This document shows positions 1 through 8,597 of a stretch of 46,596 bases of DNA, one piece after another. Position 1 is the first letter of the stretch, and the number at the start of each line of letters is the position of its first letter. Location: contig JAUIIV010000008.1 of assembly GCA_030431675.1 (NCBI GenBank), positions 1-46,596 of the forward strand. Reading direction: 5' to 3'. Source of the stretch: Gammaproteobacteria bacterium. Its GTDB lineage: Bacteria > Pseudomonadota > Gammaproteobacteria > UBA6186 > Azoamicaceae. The translations under genes were made by a program, and so were the position numbers. Below the pieces are notes generated by a model. The model searched no databases. It was not told the DNA's origin and saw only the letters and a list, made by a program, of their open reading frames with translations.

Positions 1-76
1 AATTACCGTCTTTATCAGAAGTTTGTTTAATTATCTCAAGAGAATCAATATCCAAAGGTAAGTTAAAATCTGCCAT
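1..76 (-). CDS. N-terminal fragment, possible ISL3-family transposase
   Basis: An open frame starts with ATG at 76 and runs off the left edge after 25 codons. It begins MADFNLPLDIDSLEIIKQ. A short hydrophobic lead followed by an acidic 'IDSLEII' segment resembles the N-termini of ISL3-type transposases, which next carry a CxxC zinc motif not visible here. The resemblance is from memory of the family and rests on few residues. It could instead be any hypothetical protein. Confidence 0.35.
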   Translation of the reverse strand, partial: MADFNLPLDIDSLEIIKQTSDKDGN

Positions 77-141
77 AATCCCAAGCCATTTAGTCCAAAA
101 GCTTAGTATTATAACCCTTATGACACAAGGGATCTAGAGCC
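1..141 (-). mobile_element. Probable ISL3-like insertion sequence end (partial)
   Basis: This may be the left end of an insertion sequence that continues beyond the window. Read on the minus strand, the non-coding part begins near 141 with GGCTCTAGATCCC, followed about 65 bases later by the start of a short open frame running off the edge. A terminal repeat starting with GGCTCT and a transposase close to it are typical of ISL3-family elements. The inferred element ends about 23 bases downstream of the ssb stop codon. A short hairpin (CCCTT/AAGGG, 115-119 and 127-131) lies in the same stretch. The other end and any target duplication are outside the window, so the call is tentative. Confidence 0.35.
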
Positions 142-164
142 TACAGATTGGACGGAGAGCCTTC

Positions 165-602
165 TTAGAACGGAATATCATCATCAAAATCAGCAGCTAC
201 TGGCTCTTGACTAACTGGCGCAGCAGCTTCGGTTGGCATTGGCGCAGAAGCACTTGCACCACCACCTTTGGCATCTAACATTTGCATGCTGTTAGCAATA
301 ATTTCTGTGGTATAGCGATCATTACCTGCTTGGTCTTGCCACTTATTAGTACGTAGTGAACCCTCTATGTAAACTTTAGATCCCTTACGCAAATACTCAC
401 TGGCAATTTCTGCAAGACGACTAAAGAATACTATACGATGCCATTCGGTACGTTCTTGGTTTTCACCTGTTTGTTTATCTTTCCAACCATCTGATGTTGC
501 GACACGGATATTAGTTACCGCCGCACCGCTTGGCAAATAACGTACTTCTGGATCAGAGCCCAAATTACCGATAATTATTACTTTATTTACACCTCTTGCC
601 AT
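165..602 (-). CDS. ssb: Single-stranded DNA-binding protein SSB
   Basis: SSB coats single-stranded DNA during replication, repair and recombination. The 145-residue protein has the OB-fold in its first ~105 residues ([26 protein letters not shown] at the N-terminus, then the EWHRIVFF and [14 protein letters not shown] segments). A short flexible Ala/Pro-rich linker follows, and the C-terminus is an intact acidic tip, DFDDDIPF, which recruits partner proteins. A strong ribosome site (GAGGTG) precedes the ATG. It lies downstream of the MFS gene and close to uvrA, the order ssb-MFS-uvrA seen in other gammaproteobacteria such as Pseudomonas. Confidence 0.97.
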   Translation of the reverse strand: MARGVNKVIIIGNLGSDPEVRYLPSGAAVTNIRVATSDGWKDKQTGENQERTEWHRIVFFSRLAEIASEYLRKGSKVYIEGSLRTNKWQDQAGNDRYTTEIIANSMQMLDAKGGGASASAPMPTEAAAPVSQEPVAADFDDDIPF

Positions 603-647
603 TTTTCACCTCTTAAATAATAAACTCTTTGTCTCTAACACCATCTT

Positions 648-1793
648 TTAGCTTGATAAAGCCTGCTTAAATGCCAATGGAGAAGAATATAATAACCAAA
701 TAAGCGCTAATCCTACACTAAATCCAACTACAGCTAGCACCCCAAATTCGCCATGCAGCCACCCGCCTATCATACCACCAAAGAACACCCCCATAAACTG
801 CAAAGTGGCATACATCCCCATAGCAGCACCACGTTTATGCTCCAACACATGTTTACCAACCAAGGTTGGCAAACTGGCTTCCAGCACGCAAAATGCCGTA
901 AAGTATATCAATAACGACATGCATGAGGCTTGTACACTAGAAAATAACAGCAACATAATAGGGCTGATAACTAAACCAACTATTGCAGTGCGCAATACAG
1001 TAGCTAAATCACCTGTACGTTCAGCAAACTTAATTACTTGCCAACAAATTAACATCGCTACTGTCAACACCGCACAATACAATTTCCAAGTTTGTTGATC
1101 TGCAACCCCACGCTGCTGCAACATTACTGGAATTACCAAGAATAAACCAGCCAAGCTTGCGTGCAAGACAAATGCTCCTAAATTGTATGAGAGCAACTGA
1201 CGTGAATCCGGTAACTTTGGTTTACTAACCGCATAATTGGAGGCATGCGCTGGCAAAAGCACCAATAACCCTATACAGGCTAAAGCCATACCCCCAGTAA
1301 CCACAAAAATACTCGATATACCAAAATGCTGATTAAGCCATGGACCCAAAATCAAAGCCAGCACAAAAGCTAAGCCAATGCTCGCTCCCAATACTGCCAT
1401 AGCGCGGCCACGGATACGCTCACTAGTGCGATCAATTAACGTTGCAATTACCACGCTACCTATAGCTCCACAGCCTTGTAATGCACGCCCTAGGATTAAT
1501 ATATATATATTTGTCGCCACGGCACATATCATGCTACCTAACAAAATACATAATAAGCCGGTAAAAATTAATGGTTTACGACCAAATTTATCCGACAACA
1601 CGCCAAATGGCACCTGCAATAGTGCCTGTAACAACCCATAGACACCCACAGCCATACCAATTGCTTTCGCAGTAGCACCTTCGTAAGAGTAGGCAGCAAC
1701 TGCAAACACTGGCAACAACATACATAAGCCCAACATGCGTAAAGCAAATATACTAGCTAATACCAACACTGTGCGTAATTCTTGCGGGCTCAT
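648..1793 (-). CDS. MFS transporter, 12 TM (uvrA-ssb neighbour type)
   Basis: This is a major facilitator superfamily permease of about 381 residues, expected in the inner membrane. Roughly twelve hydrophobic segments are visible. The loop after the second helix holds the MFS motif A, GVLSDKFGRKPL. The substrate cannot be read from the sequence; the closest family type is the YajR-like or drug-efflux permeases found between uvrA and ssb in many gammaproteobacteria. The ATG at 1793 is chosen because it gives MSPQEL with a purine-rich GAGAAG upstream; the same frame also has a TTG at 1799. It is transcribed divergently from uvrA, with only 77 bases between the two starts. Confidence 0.9.
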   Translation of the reverse strand: MSPQELRTVLVLASIFALRMLGLCMLLPVFAVAAYSYEGATAKAIGMAVGVYGLLQALLQVPFGVLSDKFGRKPLIFTGLLCILLGSMICAVATNIYILILGRALQGCGAIGSVVIATLIDRTSERIRGRAMAVLGASIGLAFVLALILGPWLNQHFGISSIFVVTGGMALACIGLLVLLPAHASNYAVSKPKLPDSRQLLSYNLGAFVLHASLAGLFLVIPVMLQQRGVADQQTWKLYCAVLTVAMLICWQVIKFAERTGDLATVLRTAIVGLVISPIMLLLFSSVQASCMSLLIYFTAFCVLEASLPTLVGKHVLEHKRGAAMGMYATLQFMGVFFGGMIGGWLHGEFGVLAVVGFSVGLALIWLLYSSPLAFKQALSS

Positions 1794-1870
1794 AATCAAC
1801 TTCTCTGGTAATTTATATAGGTCCTGGTATAGTAGCAGGTTGTTTAGGTTATGTGTAAGAGTAGAGCGTT

Positions 1871-4687
1871 ATGGACAAAATAACTATTAGAGGTGCCAGA
1901 ACTCACAACCTCAAAAATCTAAATCTTGAGTTACCACGCGATAAATTAATTGTGATAACCGGCTTATCTGGCTCGGGAAAATCTTCGCTGGCTTTTGATA
2001 CCCTATACGCTGAAGGCCAAAGGCGTTATGTAGAATCACTCTCAGCTTACGCAAGACAATTCTTATCCGTAATGGAAAAACCAGATGTAGATCACATCGA
2101 AGGTTTATCGCCAGCAATATCTATAGAACAAAAGTCTACTTCACATAACCCACGCAGTACGGTCGGAACAGTAACAGAAATTTATGATTACTTGCGTCTA
2201 CTATACGCCCGTGTTGGTCAACCACGTTGCCCAACACATAATACAACCCTCGAAGCACAAACCATAAGTCAGATTGTCGACCATGTACTTAGCTACCCCG
2301 AAGACACTAAGATAATGCTATTAGCACCGATTGCTACCAATCGTAAAGGTGAGTACACCCAAGAATTAGAGTCGCTACGTAGCCAAGGCTTTGTGCGCGC
2401 GCGCATTGATGGAGAGGTAATAGAATTAGACAATGCTCCCAAATTAGCTCTGCATAAAAAACATACTATAGAAGTAATTGTCGACAGACTTAAAGTAAAG
2501 GCTGACAATCAATCACGTATTGCTGACTCACTAGAAACAGCCGTAAATCTATCTGGCAGTGTAGTCACGATTACTCTCATGGATAGCAATAAAGAAACTA
2601 CTTTCTCTACAAAGTTTTCATGTGCGAAATGCGGCTATAGCATTACAGAATTAGAGCCTCGTATCTTTTCTTTTAACAACCCTGCTGGTGCATGTCAGAC
2701 ATGTGATGGATTAGGCGTCAAACAATTTATGGATGCCAATAAAATTGTTCATGATTCAGAGTTTAGTTTATCTGAGGGAGCTATTCGTGGTTGGGACAAG
2801 CATAATTACTATTTTTACAGCATGCTATCTTCTTTAGCCAAACATTATAAATTTGATTTGGACAAACCATTTAACAAATTAACCAAGAAAGTACAAAAAA
2901 TCATTTTATATGGCAGTGGTGATGAAGAGATTAAGTTTGTCTTTCAGCAAGACAATGGGCGTAGAGTCACAAAAAAACATCCTTTTGAAGGCGTGATCCC
3001 CAATATGGAGCGCCGCTATCAAAATACGGAATCAGAATATATACGTGAGGAGCTCAGCAAATATTTAACACAGCAAGCATGCCCAGAGTGCGGTGGCAGC
3101 AGACTTAACGAGGCTGCGCGTAATGTTTTTATAGATGATCAGAAAATATTTGATATAACCGCCCTATCTATTGGGCACGCCGTAGAATTTTTTAGCAACC
3201 TAAAATTGACTGGCTGGCGTGAAAAAGTCGCAAACAAAATCCTTAAGGAGATAATCGCTAGACTTAGTTTCTTAATGAATGTAGGACTAGATTATCTTAA
3301 CCTAAGCCGCCAAGCAGATACACTATCTGGAGGCGAGGCACAACGTATTCGTCTTGCAAGTCAAATAGGCGCAGGATTAGTAGGTGTACTGTACGTACTC
3401 GATGAACCATCTATTGGTTTACATCAACGTGATAATGAGCGTCTCTTAGATACTTTAATTCATTTACGTGATATTGGAAACACTGTAATTGTAGTTGAGC
3501 ACGATGAAGATGCTATTCGCGCAGCCGACAATGTATTAGACATCGGCCCTGGCGCTGGTATACATGGCGGTGAAATTGTCGCTCATGGCACCCCAGAAGA
3601 GATTATGCAAAGCACAAACTCTTTAACTGGTAAATATCTATCCGGCCGCGAAAAAATTGAAGTGCCTAAAAAGCGAGTAAAGAATAATCCAAAGGAACAA
3701 ATTAAACTTACTGGAGCCGCATCTAATAATTTACACAATCTAGATATAGAATTTCCTATCGGTTTGATGACTTGTGTAACAGGAGTATCAGGATCTGGTA
3801 AATCAACCTTGATTAACAATACACTATATCCTCTAGCGGCTAACCTACTTAATGGCGCTGAGCGTGATATGATTGGCAAACACAAAAGAATCACCGGTCT
3901 TGATAAATTAGACAAGGTAATTGAAATCTCGCAAAGCCCTATAGGACGCACCCCTAGATCAAATCCAGCAACATACACCGGCATGTTCACCGATATACGT
4001 GACTTGTTTGCCGGCACCCAAGAAGCACGTAGTCGTGGCTATAAGCCAGGCCGCTTTAGTTTTAATGTTAAAGGCGGACGATGTGAAGCATGTAGTGGTG
4101 ATGGCTTAATAAAAGTAGAAATGCACTTTTTGCCAGACATTTATGTAGTATGTGATGTATGCCACGGCAAACGTTACAATCGTGAAACCCTAGAGGTTTT
4201 ATACAAAGGCAAAAACATCCACGAAGTGTTAGAAATGACTGTAGAAGAGGCAATGATCTTCTTCCAAGCAGTGCCCAGTTTGGCAAAAAAACTTGGTACT
4301 CTACTCGATGTAGGATTGGGATACATAAAAATAGGGCAAAGTGCTACAACCTTATCTGGAGGTGAGGCACAACGAGTAAAATTAGCTAAAGAGTTAGCCA
4401 GGCGTGATACTGGACAAACTCTCTATATACTTGATGAGCCAACCACAGGCCTGCACTTCCATGATGTAAAACGCTTGCTAGATGTATTATTTAGACTCAA
4501 AGAAAAAGGCAATACAATCATAGTGATTGAGCATAACCTAGATGTCATAAAAACTGCTGACTGGATTATAGACTTAGGCCCTGAAGGTGGCGATGGTGGC
4601 GGACAAATAGTTGCTACAGGCACTCCAGAGCAGGTTGCAAAAGTTAAAAAATCCTACACAGGTAAGTTTCTGGGCCCAATGTTGTAG
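1871..4687 (+). CDS. uvrA: Excinuclease ABC subunit A
   Basis: UvrA recognises DNA damage for nucleotide excision repair and loads UvrB. The 938-residue protein is full length for the family. It has two ABC ATPase modules: Walker [10 protein letters not shown] near residue 31 and GVSGSGKST near 637, two LSGGEAQR signatures, and two Walker B stretches ([12 protein letters not shown] and [12 protein letters not shown]). Both zinc modules are present: CAKC paired with CQTC, and CEAC paired with CDVC. The gene is divergent from the MFS/ssb pair. I looked for a LexA box in the 77-base divergent gap and found only CTG-N9-CAG, one base short of the canonical spacing. Confidence 0.98.
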   Translation: MDKITIRGARTHNLKNLNLELPRDKLIVITGLSGSGKSSLAFDTLYAEGQRRYVESLSAYARQFLSVMEKPDVDHIEGLSPAISIEQKSTSHNPRSTVGTVTEIYDYLRLLYARVGQPRCPTHNTTLEAQTISQIVDHVLSYPEDTKIMLLAPIATNRKGEYTQELESLRSQGFVRARIDGEVIELDNAPKLALHKKHTIEVIVDRLKVKADNQSRIADSLETAVNLSGSVVTITLMDSNKETTFSTKFSCAKCGYSITELEPRIFSFNNPAGACQTCDGLGVKQFMDANKIVHDSEFSLSEGAIRGWDKHNYYFYSMLSSLAKHYKFDLDKPFNKLTKKVQKIILYGSGDEEIKFVFQQDNGRRVTKKHPFEGVIPNMERRYQNTESEYIREELSKYLTQQACPECGGSRLNEAARNVFIDDQKIFDITALSIGHAVEFFSNLKLTGWREKVANKILKEIIARLSFLMNVGLDYLNLSRQADTLSGGEAQRIRLASQIGAGLVGVLYVLDEPSIGLHQRDNERLLDTLIHLRDIGNTVIVVEHDEDAIRAADNVLDIGPGAGIHGGEIVAHGTPEEIMQSTNSLTGKYLSGREKIEVPKKRVKNNPKEQIKLTGAASNNLHNLDIEFPIGLMTCVTGVSGSGKSTLINNTLYPLAANLLNGAERDMIGKHKRITGLDKLDKVIEISQSPIGRTPRSNPATYTGMFTDIRDLFAGTQEARSRGYKPGRFSFNVKGGRCEACSGDGLIKVEMHFLPDIYVVCDVCHGKRYNRETLEVLYKGKNIHEVLEMTVEEAMIFFQAVPSLAKKLGTLLDVGLGYIKIGQSATTLSGGEAQRVKLAKELARRDTGQTLYILDEPTTGLHFHDVKRLLDVLFRLKEKGNTIIVIEHNLDVIKTADWIIDLGPEGGDGGGQIVATGTPEQVAKVKKSYTGKFLGPML

Positions 4688-4697
4688 AGTAAGTCAT

Positions 4698-5174
4698 ATG
4701 TGGGTAAATGATACTAAAGATGCGGATATTCCAAGGGATCATATAGCATTAATATCTGATGCCGGCGCCTTGAGTGCTAGACTGCGCGTGGGGTACAGAG
4801 AATTAGCTGTACAGCTACAATCTCAACGCCTCAGCACTGCATTCGCAGATGAAAAAAATATACTAGCTATTGATGAAAATAACTCTTTAATCAGAAAAGT
4901 ACATATTGTTGGAGATCAAAAGCCCCTGGTACATGGTCGTGTAGTTGTACCCAACGCCACGTACAGAAAATTTCAGATAGAACTTGACCTCTTAGGAACT
5001 AAATTTATAGGAGAAACCTTACTCTATGATAGACCTGGCGTATCTAGATCAGCGTTTCAATATGCCAAAGTAGCAGAAGGATTATGGGCTAGGAGATCAC
5101 TTTTTACCATAGAGGGCTATAATCTACTTATAACCGAAGTTTTTTTACCAACTCTAATTATCGACAAGGATTAG
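4698..5174 (+). CDS. ubiC: Chorismate pyruvate-lyase
   Basis: UbiC removes pyruvate from chorismate to give 4-hydroxybenzoate, the first committed step of ubiquinone synthesis. The 158-residue product matches the family in length (E. coli about 165) and pattern: an early LISDAGALSARLR segment, a central IRKVHIVGDQKPLVHGRVVVP strand pair split over residues ~65-90, and a C-terminal LWARRSLF followed by LLITEVFLP. The Glu in that last motif matches the catalytic glutamate of E. coli UbiC. The ATG at 4698, ten bases after the uvrA stop, gives the expected length; the open frame extends back into uvrA but without similarity. Overall similarity is moderate. Confidence 0.85.
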   Translation: MWVNDTKDADIPRDHIALISDAGALSARLRVGYRELAVQLQSQRLSTAFADEKNILAIDENNSLIRKVHIVGDQKPLVHGRVVVPNATYRKFQIELDLLGTKFIGETLLYDRPGVSRSAFQYAKVAEGLWARRSLFTIEGYNLLITEVFLPTLIIDKD

Positions 5175-5176
5175 TT

Positions 5177-5578
5177 ATTTCTACATATACAGTACATTGC
5201 GATTGTCGCAAGGTTGAAATTTCAATACAAGATATGCCTAAGGTACACGCATACTGTCATTGCTCTGATTGTAGAGAGCTATTACAAGTACCATTTCATA
5301 GTGTACTCGCATTTGCACCAGAGAAAGTGCAAGTAACCCAAGGAGCTAAAGAAGTAATTGCCTATCAGCACCCAACAAAGAAAATGCAAAGAATATTTTG
5401 TAAACTCTGTGGAGAGGTATTATATAACACTAATGCGATGGGATGGAAATTAATATCACAATTACTCTTTAAGAAATGTAATAACAACTCTCTCCCCATG
5501 GAGTTTAAACCGACAAAGCACTTTTTTTACAAAGATAGAGTCATAGATATTAATGATCATTTAGAGAAAAGTGATTAA
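5177..5578 (+). CDS. GFA/CENP-V-fold zinc protein, likely AUU start
   Basis: This belongs to the glutathione-dependent formaldehyde-activating enzyme (GFA)/CENP-V family of small zinc-binding proteins; the substrate is unknown. Zinc-ligand motifs visible are CHCSDC at 5258-5275 and FCKLCG around 5398-5415. The family's first cysteine pair is encoded as CDC at 5198-5206, upstream of the first ATG (5234). The frame is open back to a stop at 5120-5122 and has no ATG, GTG or TTG before 5234. An ATT at 5177 has AAGGA at 5166-5170, six bases upstream, so I place the start there (133 residues). An ATG start at 5234 would give 114 residues lacking one zinc motif. The start lies 2 bases after the ubiC stop. 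Confidence 0.65.
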   Translation: MSTYTVHCDCRKVEISIQDMPKVHAYCHCSDCRELLQVPFHSVLAFAPEKVQVTQGAKEVIAYQHPTKKMQRIFCKLCGEVLYNTNAMGWKLISQLLFKKCNNNSLPMEFKPTKHFFYKDRVIDINDHLEKSD

Positions 5579-6126
5579 GTTCCCAGAACCGCGCTACCGA
5601 AGTTATTGTCGTTGCATCCTACTGGCAACACATCTAATGGCAACATAGTGGTTCCCTCATCCCAACGTCCACAATAAGTAATATAGTTATCTTGAGCATC
5701 TATATACGTGCTTAGGGTAAACTTACAATAGCCACAATTATGAATAGCAGATGCACTTGCGTTGGTAGCAGGTACAGAGAAACCTGCAATGTCAGCACCA
5801 ATTTCATCAGATACTGAAACATTAACTGTAAACCATAAGTTGGGGTGCGCACCATATTCTGTCCCAACCCAAATATAATGGACACTATCATTGCTAATAT
5901 CACCCCAGTCGCCACCTACAGTAAGTCCCATAACCTCTGTTGGCCAAGAATTGTTGAGCTCATAATACTCAAGAATTGCAGAGTGATACATCTTCGCGTA
6001 ATCCACTGCCTTGGCAATTTTAACCGCGCGCACATAGTCCTTGTATGCAGGTACAGCAACCGTAGATATTAATGCTACTATTGCAATTACAACCATTAAT
6101 TCTATAAGACTGAAGGCCTTTAACAT
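5575..6126 (-). CDS. Type IV pilin-like protein (PilA/PilE type)
   Basis: This is a prepilin of about 183 residues. The N-terminus, MLKAFSLIELMVVIAIVAL, is a very short leader followed by the class III prepilin cleavage and methylation motif with Glu at mature position 5 and the long hydrophobic helix. The residue before the cleavage point is Ala rather than the usual Gly. C-terminal cysteines (YCGRW and LPVGC) fit a pilin disulfide loop, and a second pair (NCGYC) lies earlier. The ATG at 6126 is chosen over the TTG at 6138 because AGGTG precedes it closely. A TATAAT-like -10 (6153-6158) lies upstream, without a clear -35. It converges on the GFA-like gene with a 4-base stop overlap. Confidence 0.85.
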   Translation of the reverse strand: MLKAFSLIELMVVIAIVALISTVAVPAYKDYVRAVKIAKAVDYAKMYHSAILEYYELNNSWPTEVMGLTVGGDWGDISNDSVHYIWVGTEYGAHPNLWFTVNVSVSDEIGADIAGFSVPATNASASAIHNCGYCKFTLSTYIDAQDNYITYCGRWDEGTTMLPLDVLPVGCNDNNFGSAVLGT

Positions 6127-6372
6127 AAGCACCTGCAAATTTAATTTTGTAAATTATAGCATGTATTTGATAATATATTTTCAGATGTAACCACCCCTAA
6201 TAACAGTAATATACACTAATTATAATAATATCTTATACTCATCAAAATAGGATCATTATAGACATACAATTTGCAGCAGATAAACCACCAGACACCTCTC
6301 ATATATCCAGCAAAATAAAACAAAAAAACTAAGAAGCGCTATAATTCCAGCCTGTACTATGGAGATAATAAT

Positions 6373-7275
6373 ATGAATGAATTGCTTACAAAATCTATAG
6401 GATATATGATAGCCCAAGCCATAAAAATATTAATGTCCGGGCCCGCAAAAACTAAAGAACAGCCTATAACAAAGAAAGAACAAGAGGTGATAGACGCACT
6501 TCAAAAGATTATAAATTTGCTTCCTAAAGAAGTAAAGTTGACAAATTGTCGCGTGTTATCTGTATATCTACCACAACATCTAAAAGCAAACATACTTGGA
6601 TTTGCACATCCATCAAGATACCACCGTACAATAGACGAGAATAAAGTGATGGAAATTGTTGCATGTCGTTCCCAAACACTTATATCATTAGACCCAATTA
6701 TCTGGCCTCTAAAAGAAATTTTTCGCAAAAGCGGAGGAAAATATTATTGTTTGCCAGTTACCGATTTTGAGGCACCAACACCTGATTAATTTAAACAAGC
6801 TTATCTTATAGTAAAAAAATCAGCAGTAGACAAAAAGAATATTGCTATACATTGTGGAGAAGGATATGGTAGAACAGGAACAATGTTAGCTGGAATCTTG
6901 TTGCAGTCACAATTAGAAAATATATTTATAGAATCTCAACAGACATTCCGGAATTATTCACTTCAAGAAAGAAGCACTATTAATTTAGGCCACTATTCTG
7001 AAGTACCGAAAGCACAGACTACTAATTTAGTTGCGAGAGTTATAAAAGAAGCGAGAGCACCATTGATTGAAACTTCACTTCTCAATACAAAAGGTGAATC
7101 TGTAGAAAATAAGGATCAAGTATTGGGGTTAATGAGATTAGAGCGTATTCTGGTAGAAGAATATCGAAGTAAATTAGGCTATGATGCCGGAGCCTCTCAA
7201 GTTAGTGCAGATGATTCTATAAGTAGACAAATATATCCAAACCCAGGCAACAGATTTTATCGCAGTAAAATGTAA
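6373..7275 (+). pseudogene. DUSP23-like phosphatase broken by one in-frame TAA
   Basis: A 300-codon frame from a well-placed start (GGAG before ATG at 6373) to 7275 is interrupted once, by TAA at 6787-6789. Reading through gives a protein homologous to the intact gene at 7313: shared GFAHP, QTLISL, the acid loop TDFEAPT, and the phosphatase signature HCGEGYGRTG with catalytic Cys at codon 161 (6853-6855). The stop aligns exactly with Gln96 of the intact paralogue, so one C-to-T change (CAA to TAA) explains it. The frame is otherwise open on both sides, so the lesion appears recent. The signature falls in the downstream part, which has its first ATG at 6883, after the catalytic motif. Readthrough or sequencing error are alternatives. 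Confidence 0.85.
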
Positions 7276-7312
7276 GATAGAAAATAAATTAATTTATATA
7301 GAATAAAATTAT

Positions 7313-8002
7313 ATGAGTGGAAAAGATAATCATACAACAAAAAGACCGTCACAATTATATAATGTTACAAAAATTGATTGTACTATAGATGGAAATCCCG
7401 TAGTATTATATGGTTTCGCGCACCCTGAATTATCGTCTAATGACATAAATCTAACGATGTCAGAAATTTTCACTATGGCACAGACTCTTATATCATTAGA
7501 AAGTCAATATAATTACATAAAACGAATATTTAGCACTTATCCTGGTGCACAACATCACGATATACCTATAGAAGACTTTGAGGCTCCTACACTAGAACAG
7601 TATCAAGATGCCTATCAAATAGTAAGTAGCTCCGCTAAAAATGGACAGAATGTTGCAGTCCATTGTCGCGGGGGATATGGACGTACTGGGTCAATATTGG
7701 CTTGTATATTGTTATACAATCTACTTGAGAAACAATTTAAAAATGATCCTAAAAGTTTTGACAAGTATAATATAGATGAACGATACACCATTGATGTTGC
7801 AATACCATCTCGTAGTAATGTGCCATGTACACAAGCAGTATATAAATGCATAATGCAATTAAGGGATAGTAAGGGTGATGCATCTAAAAATCATGCAATC
7901 TGCCCACAGTATGTAGAAACTGCAGAGCAGGTAACATCTTTGGTTGATTTAGAAAAAATGATAGTGAGCGAATATATAAAAAAAGTCATAAAACACCTCT
8001 AA
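7313..8002 (+). CDS. DUSP23-like (atypical dual-specificity) protein phosphatase
   Basis: This is a predicted cysteine-dependent protein or phospho-substrate phosphatase of 229 residues. The catalytic P-loop is HCRGGYGRTG (Cys118, Arg124, a CX5R motif). The general-acid loop is IPIEDFEAP (Asp88 likely). The layout, acid loop about 30 residues before the P-loop and then a helix ending in a Pro-rich stretch, resembles the eukaryotic DUSP23/VH1-like group (IPDFxxPxPxQ ... HCxxGxGRTG). No signal peptide or membrane segment is seen. It lies 37 bases after the decayed paralogue, so the two are probably a tandem duplication. In a bacterium with a nucleotide translocase this could be a secreted effector, but no secretion signal was identified. 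Confidence 0.85.
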   Translation: MSGKDNHTTKRPSQLYNVTKIDCTIDGNPVVLYGFAHPELSSNDINLTMSEIFTMAQTLISLESQYNYIKRIFSTYPGAQHHDIPIEDFEAPTLEQYQDAYQIVSSSAKNGQNVAVHCRGGYGRTGSILACILLYNLLEKQFKNDPKSFDKYNIDERYTIDVAIPSRSNVPCTQAVYKCIMQLRDSKGDASKNHAICPQYVETAEQVTSLVDLEKMIVSEYIKKVIKHL

Positions 8003-8125
8003 AAGAGGGAGATAATATAAGAAATCATCTGCAACCTAAATTATAATTTGCTACTGATAGTTATAATATAGAAAATCATCCTTTAAATATGTTACATTTA
8101 TCCACCAAAACTTGGGGTAATAAAC

Positions 8126-8572
8126 ATGGTTAATAAAGAATTAATATTTTCACAAACTTGGACTCAAACAAATTCTATCAATTACAAGGATCAACTTGCA
8201 CAACAAGATATACCTCATCTCATTTTAGCTACAACGTGTATATTACTAAGTATTTCCATGGCACTAAAATATCCAAATAGTAAAGTTGGCAGCCTTTTTT
8301 CAGGAGCGCTACTTGCTATATGCGTATATCTGCAAAGAAACCAATTAATACTCCAGGATAAGGTGGTGAGGGGTTGTCAACTTACGGATAATGGTGATAT
8401 ATGTGATGAAAGAAGCATATTATATCAACTCACAGTTGATGCTGTGCTTGCATTCATTTCATACTTATACGTAAAACACCTTTTGTGCCCAGGCCTAGCC
8501 GAGAAACACAGCAAAAAGAGTCTTGTAAAGGCTCCGAAGGCCCGGCTTACATATACAACTCTATCCATATAG
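8126..8572 (+). CDS. Small membrane protein of unknown function
   Basis: I do not recognise this 148-residue protein. Two or three hydrophobic stretches are visible: residues ~31-46 (LILATTCILLSISMAL), ~54-68 (LFSGALLAICVYL) and ~100-113 (AVLAFISYLYV). Between the second and third lies a loop with two cysteines (GCQLTDNGDIC), which could form a disulfide if outside the cytoplasm. The tail is basic. GGGGT eight bases before the ATG supports the start. It follows the phosphatase genes on the same strand and ends 26 bases before the convergent ankyrin gene. A TATAAT sequence lies near 8060, so it may have its own promoter. Confidence 0.6.
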   Translation: MVNKELIFSQTWTQTNSINYKDQLAQQDIPHLILATTCILLSISMALKYPNSKVGSLFSGALLAICVYLQRNQLILQDKVVRGCQLTDNGDICDERSILYQLTVDAVLAFISYLYVKHLLCPGLAEKHSKKSLVKAPKARLTYTTLSI

Positions 8573-8597
8573 TAGTATATGCTTTACTAGTAGTTTT

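Noticed and set aside
1822..1840. LexA (SOS) box in the uvrA/MFS divergent gap
   Set aside because: CTGGTATAGTAGCAG has CTG and CAG separated by 9 bases instead of the required 10, and the core is not the usual TA repeat.
4611..4697. ubiC starting inside uvrA
   Set aside because: The extra residues lie within the uvrA C-terminal coding sequence and have no UbiC similarity; ATG 4698 gives the right length.
7976..8012. Terminator after the intact phosphatase (CCTCT/AGAGG)
   Set aside because: The 5-bp stem includes the stop codon and no T run follows on the plus strand.
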